From: Dromiciops gliroides
Taxonomy: Eukaryota > Chordata > Mammalia > Microbiotheria > Microbiotheriidae
Direction of reading: 5' to 3'
NCBI RefSeq assembly: GCF_019393635.1
Contig: NC_057862.1
Location: 91,082,159 to 91,146,158 of the forward strand
DNA length: 64,000 nt
This document shows positions 11,694 through 23,334 of this stretch, piece by piece. Position 1 is the first letter of the stretch; every line of letters begins with the position of its first letter. Position numbers and translations under genes: made by a program. Under the pieces are notes generated by a model, which had not been told where the DNA came from, did not search any database, and saw nothing but the letters and a program-made list of their open reading frames with translations.

Positions 11694-11773
11694 AATTATA
11701 AACTCTTATCAGGCATTTAAAGCCTTTTACAACCTAACTTTCCAGTCTTTCCCTCATGCTAAAGTCCAGTCAT

Positions 11774-11927
11774 GGGCAGCTAGGTGACACAGTGGATAAA
11801 ATACTGGCCCTGAATTCAGGAGGACCTGAGTTCAAATCTGACCTCAGACACTTGACACTTACTAGCTGTGTGATCCTGGGCAAGTCACTTGGCCCTCATT
11901 GCCCTGTGCAATGCCTAGCTGCCCCCA
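11774..11927 (+). mobile_element. WSINE1/MON1-type SINE
   Basis: Body complete to CTCATTGCCC. The tail runs into AATGCCTAGCTGCCCCC, itself the start of an opposite-strand SINE head, suggesting a rearranged pair. Confidence 0.8.
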
Positions 11928-11949
11928 ATTTTTCTTTTTCTTTCTTTCT

Positions 11950-12037
11950 TTTTTTTTTTTTTGAGAGGTCTGATTTGAACTCAGGTCCTCCTGATTCCAG
12001 GGCTGGTGCTTTATCCACTGTGCCACCGAGCTGCCCT
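11950..12037 (-). mobile_element. Truncated WSINE1/MON1-type SINE
   Basis: Head half only (box B to GGGCAGC end), preceded by poly(T). Confidence 0.8.
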
Positions 12038-12170
12038 TAAATCCAATCATTTGTAAAATGAAGGAGTTGGACTAGATCACCTCTCAGGTCCTCTCTAGCT
12101 CTAACATTCTATAGTTCTATACTTCATTTCACATACATTTCAGACCAGTAACAAAGCCAAGAAGATGTTT

Positions 12171-12334
12171 TTTGTTTTTTTTTGTTTTTTGTTTTTTTAG
12201 TGAGGCAATTGGGGCCAAGTGACTTGCCCAGGGTCACACAGCTAGTAAGTGTTAAGTATCTGAAGCCGGATTTGAACTCAGGTCCTCCTGAATCCAGGGC
12301 CGGTGCTCTATCCACTGCACCACCTAGCTGCCCC
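12171..12334 (-). mobile_element. WSINE1/MON1-type SINE
   Basis: Full-length. Perfect AAGAAGATGTTT duplication (12159-12170, 12335-12346). Confidence 0.9.
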
Positions 12335-12975
12335 AAGAAGATGTTTAATGGTGCAAAAAAGGCTGAAGAAATAAGTTACATTCATTCCCAAAACCAAATT
12401 CTAAAGGGGAAAGCTTTTTCTTTCAAGGCTTTTGTTTCTGTTTTTTGTTTTCACTACTGGAAGGTGGAAAGAAGGGTATTTGACTAAGTGACTCAGAATA
12501 TGTTCCAGCATTTTCCCACCAGCCTCCTCCATAGCCTAAAATAACTTCCACTCTGGATTCCACTCATAGGAGTACGGTTACATTTGTATAATGTTACAGA
12601 AGAGTAGACAAATCACCCACATTCACACAGTGGCTTATAGGAATGTGGGATGAGACCATACATGAATATGCTCTCTGCTTCATCTCCTGAAAAATAGTTA
12701 ACTACTGTTAACTACCAACCAAATCCAAGTTTGAAGAAGCATGATTTGTGAGTCACAAACAGAAACTGCATTAATCTTTTAAAAATTTTAAAAACGTGTT
12801 GTTACATTCTGTTTAGACACAACAGACACTTCCCAACAAAAACTCAAATAATCTCCCACTCCAAACTCCCAGTAAAGTATATTTTCTGAAAATAATCCAA
12901 CAATTGTTCATAGGAAGGATAGTAGATGCAGACCTGGAAGAGATCTGAGAGTTCATCACATCCAATGCCCGCATT

Positions 12976-13127
12976 TTATTTGTTTGTTTTTTGCTGGGCA
13001 ATGACGGTTAAGTGACTTACCCAGGGTCACATAGCTAATAAGCGTCAAGTGTCTGAGACCAGATTTGAACTCATGTCCACCTGAATCCAGGGCCGGTGTT
13101 TTATCCACTGTGCCACCTAGCTGCCCC
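12976..13127 (-). mobile_element. WSINE1/MON1-type SINE
   Basis: Full-length. TTTGTTTGTTT on both sides; splits a MIR. Confidence 0.85.
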
Positions 13128-14116
13128 CCTTTTTTTTTGTTTGTTTGCCTTCATTTTATTAATGAGGAAACTGAGGCCCAGGTTAGTTACATGACTTGCC
13201 TGAACACACAATGGTAGTAAATGGGAGTCAGAGCTTAAACCCATGACTTATGGGAGAGATTGTGGTACAGTGGAGGGAGCAATGGACTTGAAGCTATATG
13301 AACTGGCTTCAAATCTTATTATTGTGGGCAAGGCACTTAATGTCTCTGGATCTGTTTCCTCAGCTGTCAAATGAGGGAGGAGATGAACTAGATGAACTCA
13401 AAAGTCCCTTCTGTCTGTAAATCTACAATCCCAAATTCAATGATCTTTCCAATGAAAAGATGTCTCCTTTAACTTTGATAGCAAAGGATCAGCATTGACT
13501 TTTGTAACTGACTTGAATTTTGTTGCCTAGATTTTATTTATATTGTTCTAGTCATTGTGTATATTATTCATTTGACTCTGCTTTCTCAGCTCTGCATCAC
13601 TTCATATAAGTCTCCTCATATTGTTTTAGATGCTTCATACTCATTCAAGTCAACAAGCATCTATTAAATACCTACTACGTGCCAGGCCTAGGGATACAGA
13701 GATAGGAAAAAACAAAACAAATACAATCCCAACTCTCAAGGAGCTCACAGTCTAATGGGAGCTCCTATTAACTATTAACAACTATTAACAAACAAGAGAT
13801 ACACAAAACAAACTGGAGATGATCTCAGAGGGAAGGCACTAGCATTATAGGTATTAGGAAAGAATTCTTGCAGAAGATGGGATTTTCACTGGGACCAGAA
13901 GAAAGCCAGGAGAAAAAGATGAGGAGGGAAAGAATCCCCTCCTGGGGGATAGTCCCTGAATATACATGGAGATCAGAGATGGAGTATCTTGTGTGAGGAA
14001 TAAAAAAGAGAGTGGTGTTAATAGATCATAGAATACAAGGAGGGGAGGAAGGTGTAAGAAGACTGGAAAGGTAAGAAGGATCCAAGTTATGAGGGGCATT
14101 AAAAGCCAAATAGAGG

Positions 14117-14264
14117 GGGCAGCTAGGTGGCACAATGGATAGAGCACCAGCCCTGGATTCAGGAAGACCTGAGTTCAAATCCAGATTCAGACACTTAATA
14201 CTTATTAGCTGTGTGACCCTGGGCAAGTCACTTAACCCCAATTGCCTCACCAAAAAAAAAAAAA
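14117..14264 (+). mobile_element. WSINE1/MON1-type SINE
   Basis: Full-length. Perfect AAAAGCCAAATAGAGG duplication. Confidence 0.9.
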
Positions 14265-14699
14265 AAAAGCCAAATAGAGGATCTTCCATCTTTTGAGTAA
14301 TGGGGAAATACTGGATTTCACTGAATAGGTGGGTGACATGATCAAAATTACACTTTAGGAAGATCAATTTAACAACTGAACAGAAGATGCCCTGGAATGA
14401 GGAGAGACTTGAGGCAGGGAACCCAGCCAGAAGAATATTGTAACAGTCTTGGCATTAGGTGATGAAGGCCTGCACCAGGATGATGGCAGGGGTAGAGGAC
14501 AGAAGAGGAAGCATACCTTGATGTGACTAAGATCATTTTGATGATCAATTTGTTGTTACAAAGGTAGAAACAACTGGACAACAACTGATTAGATAAGGTG
14601 GGAGTTAGGGAGTGGGGAGTTGAGGACAGCACCCATGTTGCAAACTTGGGGAGATAAGAAGTTCAGTTTTGGACACGTTGAGCTTAAGATGTCTATAGC

Positions 14700-14857
14700 G
14701 AGGCAACTAGGCAGCGCAGTGGATAGAGCACTGGCCCTGGATTCAGGAGGACCTGAGTTCAAATCCGACCTCAGGCACTTGATACTTACTAGCTGTGTGA
14801 CTTTGGGCAAGTCACTTAACTCCAATTGCCTCACAAAAAAACCAACCAAACAAACAA
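14700..14857 (+). mobile_element. WSINE1/MON1-type SINE
   Basis: Full-length. AGATGTCTATAG / AGATATCTATAG flanks; the tail contains CCAA/AAAC simple sequence. Confidence 0.85.
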
Positions 14858-15794
14858 AGATATCTATAGGACATCCAGTTCACAATGTACCATAGTCAGT
14901 AGGAGACGTAGGTAATGTCAGGAGAGCTATGGATTGGATAGAAAACAATTTGAATAGAGATTATAATTAAATCAGTGGGAGCTGATGGAACAAAATAGTA
15001 TAGAGGAAAAAGATGACCCTAGGGGAAACCCCAGTGAATGATTATAATATGTATGAAGATCTAGCAAAGGAGACTAATAAGCAGTCAGACAGATGGAGAA
15101 CCAGGAAAGAGCAGTTTCATGAAAACCTAGAGAATATAAAAAAGGAGAGGGTGGTTGGCTTTGTTAAAAGATTAAATTTGTATGTTATTCAGAAATTTCT
15201 CAATCAGCAGACACATATTTCATTTTCAGCTGTTTGTCATCAAATGAGGCTTCTATAAATACTTTTGTACATATGCTGTAAATTTTTTCTTGTTGTCAAT
15301 AACTTCCTTGGGATATAGTCACAATAGTGGAAAATCTGTGTGAACAGCTATGAACAATTTAGTAACTTTTATTGCGTAATTCCTAATTATTTTCTAGAAT
15401 GGCTAAACAACCCACAGCTCAGGTAGTCACTAATTAGTGACCATATTGACTTTTGACTGACAGGCCTTTTGGAAAGATGAGCACTAGCCAGGTTTCAAGG
15501 ATGGGTTTTCTGTTGAAACTGAAGGGCTGGCTCATGGTCATGTATTATTGTGATAGTAATTTTCAAGATATATTTTCAGGTTCTAGGGACTTGATTAAAT
15601 AGAGTTTAAAGAGATTAATTAATTAATAGAGATTAAATAGACTCATTCCTTTCAAGTTTTCCTCAGGATCACTTAGTTAGAACCCTAATGCTAAAGGGAC
15701 CAGGACTTGCAAGTTTGTTCAATGCCTATTCTAGAAAACTCCCACTCTGCAGCAGCTATAGACTGAACCTTCCTCAAGCTTGTCCAGGCATTTT

Positions 15795-15938
15795 TGGGGG
15801 GGGGGGGGCGGAGCAATGAAGGTTAAGTGACTTGCCCAGGGTCACACAGCTAGTATTAGGTGTCTGAGGTCGGATTTGAACTCAGGTCCTCCTGAATCCA
15901 GAGCCAGTGCTCTATCCACTGCGCCACTTAGCCGCCCC
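15795..15938 (-). mobile_element. WSINE1/MON1-type SINE
   Basis: Full-length except that the tail is a G-run (15795-15810). CTTGTCCAGGCAT / CTTGTACAGGCAT flanks. Confidence 0.85.
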
Positions 15939-16701
15939 CTTGTACAGGCATCTTGCAAATTTGTAGGCCAAGAATCAGAATGAGGTTCAAGTAAAATTTG
16001 TTTAAATTCCACCAAGTTATTATTAATGAATACATAAGCAATCATTTATCAAAATACCAAGTTTTGAGTTTGGGAGGGGTCTTAGCCCATGCAGCACCTA
16101 TTCCAATGTACCCAATCAATACTACTCTAGGCACTGTAGAGGATACAGTGCCCTCAATCATGGTTCCTGGCCATAAGCAGCTTATATCACAATTATGGAA
16201 TGAAGATTAAAATCCATGAAACAGAAAAAATCAAGTACTAAGCTGTGTGTTATAGGTTCTTTAAGCACAATAGGAATTCAAGGAAACTGTGACCTGGAGT
16301 CTGGTATTTGGTACATGTATAACCTTAGGCAAGTCACTTGACCTCCTCCAGCCTCTGTTTCTTAACATGTAAAATGAAGAGGTTAGATTAGACGCCCTAT
16401 AAGCTCTCCTCCACCTCTCAATTTATGATCCTATGGGTCTTTTAGCCTTCACAAAGGTGGCTCTTCATCTAGGCATGAAACTATGGGTAGAACTTATATA
16501 GAAGAGGCTGGTCATTAGAACAGGAAGAAATTCTAGGAACCCACCTGATAGAAAGGTAGAAGTAAGAATGATAAATAGAGTTAGGGGGATAGAGAGTAAA
16601 TATTGGACTTATGGTAGATATGGCTGGACAGAGGATGAGATCAGCTTGGGAAAGACCTTTCAAGTGCCACAGAAATTTTTGGATTGGATATGGTAGAACC
16701 A

Positions 16702-16848
16702 TTTTTTTTTTTTGGGTGAGGCAATTGGGGTCAAGTGACTTGCCCAGGGTCACACAGTTAGTAAGTGTTAAGTGTCTGAGGCCAGATTTGAACTCAGGTC
16801 CTCCTGAATCCAGGGCTGGTGCTTTATCCTCTGTGCCACGCTGCCCCT
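16702..16848 (-). mobile_element. WSINE1/MON1-type SINE
   Basis: Full-length. TGGTAGAACCATTTTT / TGGTAGAATCATTTTT flanks. Confidence 0.88.
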
Positions 16849-17214
16849 GGTAGAATCATTTTTGAGCAGAAAAGCATCATCTTCAAAATGATGCTTTAGG
16901 CCACTTGTTCTGGCAGATTAGTCCCTAGGCAACATGTATTGAAGGAGACTAATGTACAAAGGGCCTTTTAGAAGGCTACTGACATAGTTCTGGATTAGAG
17001 GAAGAATGACATATTTTTAAAAATTGAAATTGGAAGACAGAGAAGCAAAAGATCTGGGTTGGAAGGCGAGTCACTACCTCTCTGAGGGCCCATTTCCTAA
17101 GCTGTAAAATGAAAACGATGTGTATTCTATTATCTTGCCGGATGATTTCAAAGATGCAGTGAGATGGTACATGCAGTAGCTTGTAAACCATAAAGCACTG
17201 TCATAAAGGGGAGT

Positions 17215-17570
17215 TCTGATGAAAAGCAGCCAGTCTACACAGAGAAAGCTTTAGAAAACTTTATTGCTACTCAGGAAAGGACAGTTACTAAAAGGGACAG
17301 TCTCAATGCACCTCGATGCTTTACGTGGGCAGCACACTGTGGAGCAGGGATAGGGACATTGTATCCTTGCTCAAGTCCAAGACCCTGAATCCCCCTGGAT
17401 AGAGAGTTTTAGACAAAAGGTCAGCAAGCTGACAATAGGGCATCTTCTCTAGTTATGTATAGGACCAGTTAATTGAAAGCATTTTCTAAATTGCCTAATA
17501 AGGAATAATGAATGCAGAGCAGGGAAGTTGAAGATTTAACCCTAATCATGCCAATCCAGCAAGAGCCTGA
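17215..17570 (-). mobile_element. Possible LTR fragment, minus orientation
   Basis: Minus-strand AATAAAGTTTTC near 17259-17270 resembles the poly(A) region of the 8837-9331 LTR (AATAAAGTTTC), and the element begins just after a MIR end. No paired termini were seen. It could instead be an unrelated unique sequence. Confidence 0.25.
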
Positions 17571-17801
17571 AAAGGAGTACTTCCCAGAATAGGATTAGCA
17601 TTGGCATACTTGCATCCTTGGTGTCTGGGGCTATACCAGAACACAAGAGAGGGTTCTACAGGAAACCATTTCGTACTGCTAGCTTTTAAATATATATAGG
17701 TATATGTATAAAAATAAATTCTGCATGTTGCTTTCGAAACTATAATGCTTATCTGAATTTTCTTCTGTTCCCTTCTGTGCATCTTAAAAAATGTATCCAT
17801 G

Positions 17802-17942
17802 GGGGGCAGCTAGGTGGTATAACGGATAAAGCACTGGTCCTGGATTCAGGAGGTCCTGAGTTAAAATCCGGCCTCAGACACTTGACACTTACTATGTGAT
17901 CCTGGGCAAGTCACTTAACTCTCAATACCCCTCAAAAAAAAA
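17802..17942 (+). mobile_element. WSINE1/MON1-type SINE
   Basis: Full-length with a small deletion in the CORE. AAAAATGTATCCATG / AAAAATGTATCAATG flanks. Confidence 0.88.
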
Positions 17943-18017
17943 AAGATCATAAAAATGTATCAATGACCCTCTTTTTTTGGTATCACTATGCAATGCTATA
18001 GTGATGAGTTGTGAATA

Positions 18018-18259
18018 TTTTGTTGTTGTGTGACTTTTCACGACCCCATTTGGGATTTTCATGGCAAAAATACTAGAGTGATTTGTCATTTCCTTCTTCA
18101 GATCATTTTACAGAGGAGGAACTGAGGCACACAGGGTGAAGTGACTTGCCCAAGATCATGCAGCTAATGAGTGTCTGAGGCCAGATTTTAATTCAGGAAG
18201 GAAATAGTCTTCCTGATTTCTCGCTTAGCACTCTATCTACTATACCATCTAGCTGCTCT
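18018..18259 (-). mobile_element. Mar1-type SINE
   Basis: Reverse copy: TTGTTGTTGTGTGACTTTTC...GTGATTTGTCATTTCCTTC, CORE, then head CTACTATACCATCTAGCTGC. Confidence 0.75.
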
Positions 18260-19269
18260 GAGTTGTTAATAGCTAGTATTTTTATAACACTTTAAAGATT
18301 ACAAAATGCCTTACATATAGAGGCAGGTGCTAATATCCCCATTTTACAGATGAAGAAACTTGAGGCTTCAAGAAGTTGACTTGCCTAGTTTCGCACTGCT
18401 AATAAGTATCTGGGACAGGATCTGAACTCAGATCTTTCTGACTCCAGGTCCAACACTCTATTCACTGAGCCACCTAGGCACTGCTAGAGTGGTGACAGCC
18501 AGAATATAAGGAACATAGCAGGTACTTGATAAATGTTTAGCAACTGAAGGAAAGAAGATCTGGGAAAAGGAGATGAAGAAAAACAGCACTGCCGGGAAAA
18601 TAGTGCACCTGAACTAGGAGTAGGAAGACAGCAGCTGCAATCAATAGCTACCAGCAATCAACCAGTCAGTTCTCCACTGGAATTGCCTCCAGCTAGTGCA
18701 TAAAACTAGGGAGAAGGGCTTCCACTGTTGGTATTTTAAGACCTGTTTTCATCACACTATAGCTGCAATCTGCCTGATATGATGATTGCAGGATAGAGGG
18801 AGATAGGTAGGACTTCACTGCAGGGGGCACTGTGACTGCATCTATTTGCAAGGCATCCCAGTTTGCCAGTATGCTTCTTAGGACAAGACTTTTCTGAATA
18901 TTTCTTGTGTGCCTGGGATCTTTAAGCTGTGCAAGCAGCACAAGAGAAGTGAGTCCTTTGTAGCATCTTTGGAGTGATTTCCTCCCCCTCAAGATATGTC
19001 TGGGTCAGAAGTCAGGGATATGGGTGGAAATGAAGTCTAATGTGACTTCTTTTGTTACCACTGTCTACTTGTGACCTAGGGAAAAAGGAAGTCCCTCCAC
19101 CCTAGCAAGTAGAAACCTTACAGTTGAGGGGCTGCTTGCAAATTCAATTTCATTGAATGCTAGGGGGTGAGAAAACAAGACCCGTTCACAAACAAATATA
19201 ATATAGAGTAGAATGAGGAAGTGCCCAGAAGATACAAAGAAAATTATTTGAAATTTCAAAGGAGGGGGA

Positions 19270-19660
19270 AGGGTTCATTTCTGAGAAAGATCATTTCATA
19301 GGAGAGGTGGCATGAGCTGAGCCTTGAATGATGGGTAGGATTTTCTTTTTTTTTTTTTTAAGTGAGGCAATAGGGGTTAAGTGACTTGGCCAAGGTCACA
19401 CAGCTAGTGTCAAATGTCTGAGGCCGCATTTGAACTCAGGTCCTCCTGAATCCAGGGCTGGTGCTCTATCCACTGCGCCACCTAGCTGCTCTGATGGGTA
19501 GGATTTTCAATAGCATGAGATAAGATGAGGATGGGTATTCCAAGAATAGGAAATGGTGTAATGGGCAAATAAATAGGAAAGCAAAGGATATATTCAGGAC
19601 ACAGCAAGTAGTTTATTCTGGTTGCAGTGTAGGGTATGTGAAGGACAGTGACTTGTCATT
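19270..19660 (-). mobile_element. L2-type LINE remnant split by a SINE
   Basis: GGTGGCATGAGCTGAGCCTTGAATGATGG and TATTCCAAGAATAGGAAATGG resemble the L2 body in reverse. The SINE at 19346-19491 with a perfect 17-bp duplication interrupts it. Confidence 0.45.
19346..19491 (-). mobile_element. WSINE1/MON1-type SINE
   Basis: Full-length. Perfect 17-bp TGATGGGTAGGATTTTC duplication (19329-19345, 19492-19508). Confidence 0.92.
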
Positions 19661-20287
19661 GACACCATCTATAACCTAGGGACCACCAGCAGATACCAAA
19701 TCTGATTCTAACTCATTTAACAGATGCATCTAACTCATTTAACATTCTTTGACTTGGGTAAGTCTCCTAGTGATTTTGTTTATTACAAATCTTCAGTTTC
19801 TCTCGTGTGAAGCATGTATTCCTCTTTTATACCAACAGTGGCAATGTGCTTTAAGCAGAAATGCAATCCTACAGCCAGAATGTGGTACCCAGATGAGTTC
19901 ATACTAGAATTATGTTGGCAGATCAACATCAGAATGACTTCAGTGTTGTTCACAAAGCTAAGAGTAGCAAACTGGTGACACAGTTGTGCATCACTGATTC
20001 CAATATTAAACCAGTCAACAATGATGCTCAGAACATAAGCTCTGGGGTGAAATATGGATTACAAGTGCTTGTACCAAAAATCTCACTTTCAGCTTGAACA
20101 CTTATTTTGTTTACAGTAAAAGTCTGTACCATGGCCAGATTTGCTTGGTAGCTATGTTCCTTCTCTAGCCAAGATTTCAGATAGGTTTACAGCTTTGCTC
20201 AATTCCTCCCTTCTCTACTGGTTTGGTCTAGAGTCAGAAAGTTCGGAAGAGAAAAAAAAATACCAATGTAAATTAGAATATAATGTG

Positions 20288-20436
20288 GAGGGCAGCTAGG
20301 TGGTGCAGTGGATAGAGCACCGGCCCTGGATTCAGGAGGACTTGAGTTCAAATCCGGCCTCAGACACTTGACACTTACTAGCTGTGTGACCCTGGGCAAG
20401 TCACTTAACCCTCATTGCCCCACTTAAAAAAAAAAA
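20288..20436 (+). mobile_element. WSINE1/MON1-type SINE
   Basis: Full-length. Perfect AGAATATAATGTGG duplication. Confidence 0.92.
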
Positions 20437-21255
20437 AGAATATAATGTGGATACTCACATATTATTCTATAAAGTGATTTTGGGTGGCTGCTTAAATGCA
20501 TTTAGCTAGACAATAACAGGATTCTGAAGTAGCAAAAGTTGTGTAAGAATTTCTATGCATTTAATATTTTCTTGTACTATTCTTTTCCCCAGTATTTATG
20601 TACATACATTTATGTATACACACATGAAGCATCATATATAACACTGAACTAAGTACACAGAGAAGCAGCAAGCTATAGTACAAGTAGTACCAGTACACTG
20701 GGTGGTCAAATACATTATCTATGTTCTAGTGTGGTCTCTGCCAGTAACTCTTTGTATGGTCTTAAAATTTGGCTTGCTGGGCCATCAATTTCCTTATATA
20801 TATAAAATGAGGGATCACAGGATCATAGACTTAAGAGCTGGAAGGAACCACAGAGGGTTAAGAGGCCTAGATGATGCCTTCCAGCTCTAAGATGCTATAA
20901 CCTCAAAACATTTGTTAAACTAGCCAACCCTAAATCCTCTGTTCTCTTCCCTACTGTCCATGCCCATATCCTTGCCCTTCTAGAGTTTAAGAGAAGATAA
21001 TTTGAAAGGAGAAAGAGAAGGAATTTAATAAACACAATGAAAATGAAAAAAAAGGTGACTTTAAGGTTCAAAGTTATTGGCTTACTTCATGTGATAACCC
21101 TGGTCTCCTTACTGGGATGGAATCCTTGGTAGGAGATTTGTTCTTTGGTAAATAAATAAGGAAGTGAAAATCTTTGGTCAAAGAGGCAGGACCTAGAATC
21201 TAAGGAAACCAAGGTTCTGGGTGTATCCAAACACTATCTTTAGAAAGAGTATTGG

Positions 21256-21420
21256 TGGGGGCAGCTAGGTGGTGCAGTGGATAAAGCACTGGCTCTGAAT
21301 TCAGGAGGACCGGAGTTCAAATCCAGCTCAGACACTTAACACTTACTAGCTGTGTGACCCTGGGGGCAAGTCACTTAACCCTCATTGCCCTGAAAACAAA
21401 ACAAAACAAAACAAAACCAA
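21256..21420 (+). mobile_element. WSINE1/MON1-type SINE
   Basis: Full-length with an (AAAAC)n tail. Approximate AGAAAGAG flanks. Confidence 0.88.
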
Positions 21421-21932
21421 AAAGAAAGAGAACTGGTTCTAGGGAACCTACCTTTGGGGAGAATCAGTGAAATCCCAGAATGATATTGTGTGGCTCAAAG
21501 GGACTCTCCTCCATGACATCCCAGAGAATGAATACCTAAACTGAAGTCTGGCTTCCCAAAAGCCTTGCCTAGCCTCTCTGGAACAGTCTAGGAATGCATT
21601 TGTGAACACTCTTTTTTCATTTTTTTTTTTTTTAATCTGTGAACTATCTAACCCCACTTAGCCCAGTCGGAAAGGGCTTTGAAGTCTGAGGTACCTGAGA
21701 ATGCCTCCCCTAAGCTCTCAAATAAATGTCTAGCAGTCTCCAAAATGGGTGCTGGCATGTCACCTTATTTCATGGTTTTCTTTCAGCTGTGATGAGTCAA
21801 CATCAGAGGGCCAATGCAAAAATGCACCTCAATCTCAGACAGACTTGTAAATGAGACCTATTTCAAATATGGATCAGTAACCAGGGCTTCAGAAAACACA
21901 ATGAGCATGTCTGGTTTTTACATTATTCTTCA

Positions 21933-21938
21933 TTTATT
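21933..21938 (-). promoter_or_regulatory. Candidate distal BAG3 poly(A) signal AATAAA
   Basis: Minus-strand AATAAA in a context reading AAAAATAAATGAAG, followed 15-45 bases later by a GT-rich run (CTCATTGTGTTTTCTG). This is the best signal/downstream-element pair in the region. Confidence 0.5.
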
Positions 21939-22252
21939 TTTCCATTCTTAAAATTGAGCATTGAAAGTTGTCCACACATATAAATAACACTATGGTTTCT
22001 TATACACTTTCTGCTATCTGTCATGACAAAGTGTCCAAGGTGAAGAGAGGAGGAAAAAAATCATCTTGTTGAAAGTTAAAGTTGGTTATTTTTGGGTGGT
22101 GGTATATTGATTTCTCTCCCTAGCTCCCTTTGGCCAAGGAAGCTACATGGGAAGATAATATGCACATGGATTAACATAGCATGCCCTTATACACAGAGGG
22201 CTCCAGAATGACTCAAGTATGGGACTAACCTTTTGAAACAACAAGCAGCTTC

Positions 22253-22258
22253 TTTATT
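22253..22258 (-). promoter_or_regulatory. Candidate proximal BAG3 poly(A) signal AATAAA
   Basis: Minus-strand AATAAA 264 bases after the stop, followed by GCTTGTTGTTTC. It could give a shorter 3'UTR. Another AATAAA at 22404-22409 is followed by a G-run, and one at 22500-22505 is too close to the stop to be likely. Confidence 0.35.
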
Positions 22259-22521
22259 TATACAAGATAATAATACAGAAGAAAAGCGTCATTTTCATTC
22301 TAGCCCTTTCAGTGTTTGGGTTCCACCCGTGCTTATCCCTACTACTTCTATCCTGGCCCAAGCTGTTACTGTGCTGCCCCTGCCCCCCCCCCAAGCTGCT
22401 ATGTTTATTATAAACCAATGGCTGCAAAATTCCTGAAATGCATGCAACTTAAAATTCCTTTAAGCACACAGGGTCAAATTCCCAAGTCCACGTTCGTTTT
22501 TTATTTAGAACAGGTAGGTGG

Positions 22522-23334
22522 CTACGGCTCTGCTGGATTACGCAATGTGTTTGTGCTCGTACTGGCATCTGCTACCTCTTTGGTTTGGGGCTGCTGTATT
22601 TCTGTTTTGGAATCCCTTCTGGCCTTTTCATTCCTGGTACTCTTCTTACTTTTGTCTGCTGCTGTGGCATTGACTTCCACAGTTTCCTGCAGGGGCTTAA
22701 CATTGTCTTGGGAGCTGAGTTGGAGTTCATAAACTTGAACTTGACCTGGGACATCTTCAGCTTTCTGTTCAAGTTTTTCCAGAATCTGCTGGACCTTTCT
22801 TACTCCATCCCTCCTGGCCTGACGCACATCAGCACGTCCTTCAGGGTCCACTGAATCCAAGGCCAGAAGCTCTTTGGTCAAATACTCTTCAATCATCAAA
22901 TATTTTTTGTCTGTCTTCTTTCCTTCAAATGAATTCACAGCCTGCTCGAGCCCTTGGACCTTCTCCAGAATTGCTTCCACTTTCATCACACCAGGATGTT
23001 TGGGGCCTGCTTCCACATCAGCTGGCTTCGGTGGTGCTGGTTCAGGAGGCGAAGGAATGGGGGAGGTTGGCCTTTCTTCTGCAGCGACATTCTTGGAAGA
23101 GCTGGGGGCAGAAGGGCTGGGAACTGGAGCAGAAGGGACCTTCACTTCAACCTTCTCAGAAGGAGGTGGAGGCTTTTGGGAAACTGGTTTAGAATCAGAC
23201 TCTTTGTGGATAACTTGAATTGGGATGTAGCCTGAAGAGAGATCTGGTCCAGTTGGGCTTGACTTACTTTCCAGCTTGTTTTCAGGTTGAGGCACTGGGG
23301 ATGACTCCTGGCGGACCCCTGGTTGCTGAGAAGC
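22522..23334 (-). CDS. BAG3: BAG3 exon 4, coding part (PxxP region and BAG domain)
   Basis: Encodes residues 317-586 and the TAG stop (22522-22524). Acceptor TTCTCTAG precedes GCTTCTCAG. The start ([14 protein letters not shown]) is the least conserved stretch against human. A degenerate third motif reads GYIPIQV. The proline-rich segment ([14 protein letters not shown] and a later [11 protein letters not shown]) corresponds to the PxxP region that binds SH3 partners such as PLC-gamma. The BAG domain begins near [15 protein letters not shown] (about 428) and forms three helices through [18 protein letters not shown] and [16 protein letters not shown] to about 508; it binds the HSP70 ATPase domain and speeds nucleotide release. 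The acidic/glutamine-rich tail (IQQPQTKE) resembles the human C terminus. Confidence 0.97.
   Translation of the reverse strand, partial: ASQQPGVRQESSPVPQPENKLESKSSPTGPDLSSGYIPIQVIHKESDSKPVSQKPPPPSEKVEVKVPSAPVPSPSAPSSSKNVAAEERPTSPIPSPPEPAPPKPADVEAGPKHPGVMKVEAILEKVQGLEQAVNSFEGKKTDKKYLMIEEYLTKELLALDSVDPEGRADVRQARRDGVRKVQQILEKLEQKAEDVPGQVQVYELQLSSQDNVKPLQETVEVNATAADKSKKSTRNEKARRDSKTEIQQPQTKEVADASTSTNTLRNPAEP

Larger units (their letters stand above)
10318..11770 (+). mobile_element. L2-type LINE carrying several SINE insertions
   Basis: L2 phrases ACCTCTGACCTGGACTATTA, CAGCCTCCTATTTGGTTTCC, GATTCCAGTGACTCCCTATT and CATTTAAAGCCTTTTACAACC run collinearly around SINEs at 10967, 11275 and 11545. The open frame at 10516-10902 (128 codons) lies in this decayed LINE. 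Confidence 0.7.
13640..15210 (-). mobile_element. L2-type LINE, minus, with two SINE insertions
   Basis: Starts AACAAGCATCTATTAAATACCTACTACGTGCCAGG and continues AAGGAGCTCACAGTCTAATGGGAG and ATGATCAAAATTACACTTTAGGAAG: the reverse complement of an L2 3' end running toward its ORF. Interrupted at 14117-14264 and 14700-14857. The rightmost 300 bases are less certain. Confidence 0.65.
2215..20900. repeat. MIR-type ancient SINEs in the downstream flank (list)
   Basis: Recognised by MIR CORE phrases such as CTGTGTGACCTTGGGCAAGTC, TTTCCTCATCTGTAAAATG and their reverse. Plus: 3600-3760, 6484-6720, 10031-10300, 13255-13440, 16250-16435, 16990-17210. Minus: 2215-2290, 5805-5995, 7660-7815, 12900-12975 with 13130-13255 (one element split by a SINE), 18285-18485. 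A short tail piece is at 12040-12120 and 20815-20900. All are diverged; edges approximate. Confidence 0.65.
978..21929. other. Intergenic DNA downstream of BAG3
   Basis: Repeat-dominated, with no supported gene. Itemised elements cover most of it. Stretches not assigned: about 1235-2210, 2290-2940, 3050-3335, 7380-7650, 12350-12900, 15215-15790, 16850-16990, 18490-19260, 19660-20270 and 20900-21900. Open frames there are short, lack splice or codon support and are treated as chance. Confidence 0.7.
21930..22521 (-). other. BAG3: BAG3 3'UTR (to distal poly(A) signal)
   Basis: Sequence after the TAG stop, with no recognisable SINE or LINE, unlike the DNA just beyond it. It includes a C9-10 run (22382-22392 on plus). 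Length to the distal signal is about 585 bases, comparable with the human 3'UTR. The end is inferred from poly(A) signals only. Confidence 0.6.
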
